Below, piece after piece: positions 62,159 to 64,000 of a DNA stretch of 64,000 nt (its first letter is position 1; each line of letters starts with the position of its first letter). Source of the DNA: Peptoniphilus faecalis (GTDB lineage: Bacteria > Bacillota > Clostridia > Tissierellales > Peptoniphilaceae). Under the pieces are notes generated by a model. The model did no database searches. It was not told the DNA's origin and saw only the letters and a list, made by a program, of their open reading frames with translations. The translations under genes and the position numbers were made by a program. The stretch spans positions 99,383-163,382 of the forward strand of contig NZ_JABDSR010000005.1 of assembly GCF_012976305.1 (NCBI RefSeq). Direction: 5' to 3'.

Positions 62159-62797
62159 TTATAATCCCCTAATCTTTTTCCAACCATCATTAAAAAATCC
62201 CGCTATAATCTTTGCATTATGAACTGCTTCTTCCTTACTATTAGAATGTACTACTAATTCTGATAGTGCATAAATGTAAGCATGGTTTATAAGATGTAGT
62301 CCCTCATCAGTAATAACGCTCCTATATCCATTCTTATAAATTAGATTTAAAATTTTTTTATGATTTTCATCTTCAAATCCTATAATTTCATCAATAAAGT
62401 TCTCGTATTTTGTACCATATGAAGAAAAAATCAAAAGCTCAAAAATATCTTTATTATCATAAAAGAAAGATACGGACTTTACAGATGCTTCTTCTTTCAT
62501 TTTCAGTATTTCTAATAACTTATTTTTACTTAACTCTTCATCAGATTCATAAGTTTTAAGACTTTTGTCTTCATAATTTTTATAAATATCAAGAATCTGA
62601 CTTGCAAAAGGTTCTACCAAATTTGTAAACAAATTTTCCTTATCATCAAAATGACGGTAAAAAGCTCCTGTAGTTACCCCAGCTTCTTTGCAAATCTTTC
62701 TTAAGTTAGATTTCTCATAACCATCTTTTAAAAAGTTTTTTATACCACTTTCTAAAATTTTGCTATGAGTAGCATCATACCCACTTAAACTCAACAC
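62159..62797 (-). CDS. TetR-family repressor of the second ECF/ABC cassette
   Basis: A 212-residue TetR regulator; 'GIKNFLKDGYEKSNLRKICK' and 'EAGVTTGAFYRHFDDKENLF' form the helix-turn-helix. The start is a GTG with AAGGTGAATGA upstream. It heads the operon. Its likely operators are two copies of GATAACTTAGTTATC. The inducer is unknown, as is the transporter substrate. Confidence 0.92.
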   Translation of the reverse strand: MLSLSGYDATHSKILESGIKNFLKDGYEKSNLRKICKEAGVTTGAFYRHFDDKENLFTNLVEPFASQILDIYKNYEDKSLKTYESDEELSKNKLLEILKMKEEASVKSVSFFYDNKDIFELLIFSSYGTKYENFIDEIIGFEDENHKKILNLIYKNGYRSVITDEGLHLINHAYIYALSELVVHSNSKEEAVHNAKIIAGFFNDGWKKIRGL

Positions 62798-62830
62798 TCA
62801 TTCACCTTCTTCCTACTACAAAACCTAACC

Positions 62831-62876
62831 ATGATAACTTAGTTATCATTATATATACTCATCTTCTTTTTGTCAA
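62831..62876 (-). promoter_or_regulatory. Consensus promoter and operator of the TetR/ECF operon
   Basis: On the minus strand TTGACA (plus 62871-62876), 17-base spacer, TATAAT (plus 62848-62853): both boxes are perfect consensus. The palindrome ATGATAACTTAGTTATCAT (62831-62849) lies immediately downstream and touches the -10, as expected for a strong promoter blocked by its repressor. Confidence 0.88.
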
Positions 62877-62892
62877 TACGAACAGTAGAAAA

Positions 62893-62914
62893 TCATACTT
62901 AAGTATGATATAAT
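62893..62914 (+). promoter_or_regulatory. Candidate mob promoter with palindrome
   Basis: TCATACTTAAGTATGA (62893-62908), a perfect 16-base palindrome, is directly followed by TATAAT (62909-62914), reading rightward to mobC. The -35 at the usual distance (TAGAAA) is poor, so an activator or a repressor binding at the palindrome is possible. Confidence 0.5.
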
Positions 62915-62965
62915 TATTAATAATTAAATATACGCTTAACGCTTATAACTTTAATAGCAAGCACA

Positions 62966-63059
62966 GTAAGTGTACGGACACTTACGAAAAAATTAATGGA
63001 GCAGCCCTTTACGGAATGCTCCATTTTTTTAATTTTTACCTTGTTAGGGAGAACCCTAA
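62966..63059 (+). other. Candidate origin of transfer (oriT)
   Basis: Just upstream of mobC three inverted repeats lie in about 95 bases: GTAAGTGT-ACGG-ACACTTAC (62966-62985); a terminator-like AATGGAGCA / TGCTCCATT with T7 (62995-63031); and TTAGGG-AGAA-CCCTAA (63044-63059), which is followed by GACCCC. Placement next to mobC and relaxase genes and the repeat-rich structure suggest oriT; the nick site cannot be proved. Confidence 0.45.
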
Positions 63060-63092
63060 GACCCCGAAATATATTTTATAAAGGAGAATAAA

Positions 63093-63449
63093 ATGGCAAA
63101 TAGATTTAGAAATGAAAGAATAGAAATAAAATTAACTAAGGAAGAAAAGGAAATCTTTGAAAAGAAAATGAAACTTGCAAATTGTAAAACCATGTCCCAC
63201 TTTCTTAGAAAGTGCGTATTAGAAAAAGAAATTTATGTTGTAGATTTAGAACTATTTAGAAACCTACAATGGCTACTTTCAAATGCAACAAACAATATAA
63301 ACCAGATTGCAAAAGCAACTAATACAACTGGTGTTATATACAAAAATGAAATTGAAGCAATGAATAAAGAAATAGAAAAATTATCAAGAGAAATATTGCA
63401 GATCCATTCCCTACTTCTTAATAAATCAAAAGAAAGTTCTGGTGATTAG
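63093..63449 (+). CDS. mobC: MobC-like relaxosome protein
   Basis: A 118-residue plasmid/transposon mobilization protein of the ribbon-helix-helix MobC type: 'FRNERIEIKLTKEEKEIFEK' and 'CKTMSHFLRKCVLEKEIYVV' are the RHH segment, and a helical end ('LLSNATNNINQIAKATN') follows. It binds oriT and helps the relaxase to open the DNA. AAGGAG precedes the ATG; it ends 1 base before the relaxase start. Confidence 0.9.
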   Translation: MANRFRNERIEIKLTKEEKEIFEKKMKLANCKTMSHFLRKCVLEKEIYVVDLELFRNLQWLLSNATNNINQIAKATNTTGVIYKNEIEAMNKEIEKLSREILQIHSLLLNKSKESSGD

Positions 63450-63450
63450 T

Positions 63451-64000
63451 ATGGCAATTACGAAAATACATCCTATAAAATCAACTCTAAATTTGGCAAT
63501 AGACTATATAACTAAGAGTGAAAAAACTGATGAAAAAATCTTAGTATCTTCATTCAAATGTCATCCATCTACTGCCCACATTCAATTTATGAAAACACGA
63601 GAAGATAATGATACTAAAGGTACAGTTTTGGCTAGACATTTAATTCAATCTTTTCTACCAGGAGAGGTTGATCCTATAAAAGCTCACGAAATTGGAATGG
63701 AATTATGTAAGAAAATTTTAAAAGAAGATTATGAATTTGTTCTTGCAACTCATATAGATAGAGGGCATATTCATAACCATATTATTTTTAATAACGTTAA
63801 TTACAAGACTGGTAAATGCTACCAGTCTAACAAAAAAACTTACCATAAAATCAGGTATCAAAGTGATGAATTATGTAAAGAAAATAAGCTTTCAGTAATT
63901 GATAAATATTATGAAGCTTACAAAAGAAAATATAAAACTACTGGTAAGTCTTGGTACGAATATGACCAAAACAAGAAAGGAAATTCTTGGAAATCTAAAC
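63451..64000 (+). CDS. MOBP-type relaxase, N-terminal part (partial)
   Basis: The gene runs off the right edge after 183 codons. It begins 'MAITKIHPIKSTLNLAIDYI', as MobA/relaxase-mobilization nucleases of Firmicute integrative elements do. The three-His metal motif is clear in 'THIDRGHIHNHIIFNNVNY'. It cuts and covalently holds the transferred strand at oriT. Its ATG overlaps the mobC end region, so mobC and the relaxase form one unit. The rest of the element lies outside the window. Confidence 0.93.
   Translation, partial: MAITKIHPIKSTLNLAIDYITKSEKTDEKILVSSFKCHPSTAHIQFMKTREDNDTKGTVLARHLIQSFLPGEVDPIKAHEIGMELCKKILKEDYEFVLATHIDRGHIHNHIIFNNVNYKTGKCYQSNKKTYHKIRYQSDELCKENKLSVIDKYYEAYKRKYKTTGKSWYEYDQNKKGNSWKSK

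Noticed and set aside
1..64000. CRISPR arrays, tRNA and rRNA genes.
   Set aside because: I looked for regularly spaced repeats, tRNA cloverleaf ends and rRNA blocks and saw none.

Overview
The window reads as a low-GC Firmicute chromosome: AT-rich intergenic DNA, strong AGGAGG-type ribosome sites, frequent TTG/GTG starts and Gram-positive-style lipoprotein and ECF-transporter genes. The gene set (no respiratory chain, a diiron flavoprotein for oxygen defence, OpuC, paired DUF4130/radical-SAM genes, EncFtn ferritin) would suit an anaerobic Gram-positive coccus of the Peptoniphilaceae type. That placement is inference from gene content only.

Bases 1-32,600 look like ordinary core chromosome in short operons: the end of a GntR regulator; an opuCABCD osmoprotectant uptake operon; a small EncFtn-type ferritin with no encapsulin nearby; a pncB / radical SAM / unknown / AI-2E-family operon; a tRNA-thiolation / ExoIII / FprA flavoprotein operon; an ArsC-like protein; ClC antiporter; NnrE + MATE; an AraC regulator followed by an MBOAT + SGNH acyltransferase pair; LysR + PAP2; a C39-like protein with an unknown partner; the DUF4130 + radical SAM pair; Na/Pi symporter; MFS; a hotdog thioesterase; and a TetR-controlled cation/proton antiporter with a clear double operator.

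Bases 32,600-35,700 and 43,200-52,900 are accessory and partly decayed. They hold a ClbS-like gene, a secreted-protein pseudogene with its small membrane partner, an orphan DinJ antitoxin beside a gene fragment, a RidA/aminotransferase operon with a broken class V aminotransferase and a divergent LysR, a MerR gene with a textbook 19-bp-spacer promoter, a CDF metal exporter, and an unrecognised secreted + membrane protein pair lying between two diverged direct repeats. An AlkD-like gene closes this region.

Bases 35,700-42,800 hold a six-gene transport cassette: two ABC half-transporters, ECF S, T and double-ATPase components, and an AraC regulator. A second cassette with the same ABC-ABC-S-T-A order, but with a TetR regulator placed first, lies at 55,900-62,800.

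From about 52,950 to the right edge the sequence is one end of an integrative, mobilizable or conjugative element: large serine recombinase, a 45-residue small protein, a frameshifted sigma-like gene, the second ECF/ABC cassette as cargo, a candidate oriT, mobC and the start of a MOBP-like relaxase. The other end of the element lies outside the window. The most notable points are the paired ECF/ABC cassettes with different control circuits, the EncFtn ferritin without a shell gene or targeting tail, the hairpin that can cover the MBOAT ribosome site, and the repeat-flanked secreted/membrane gene pair.
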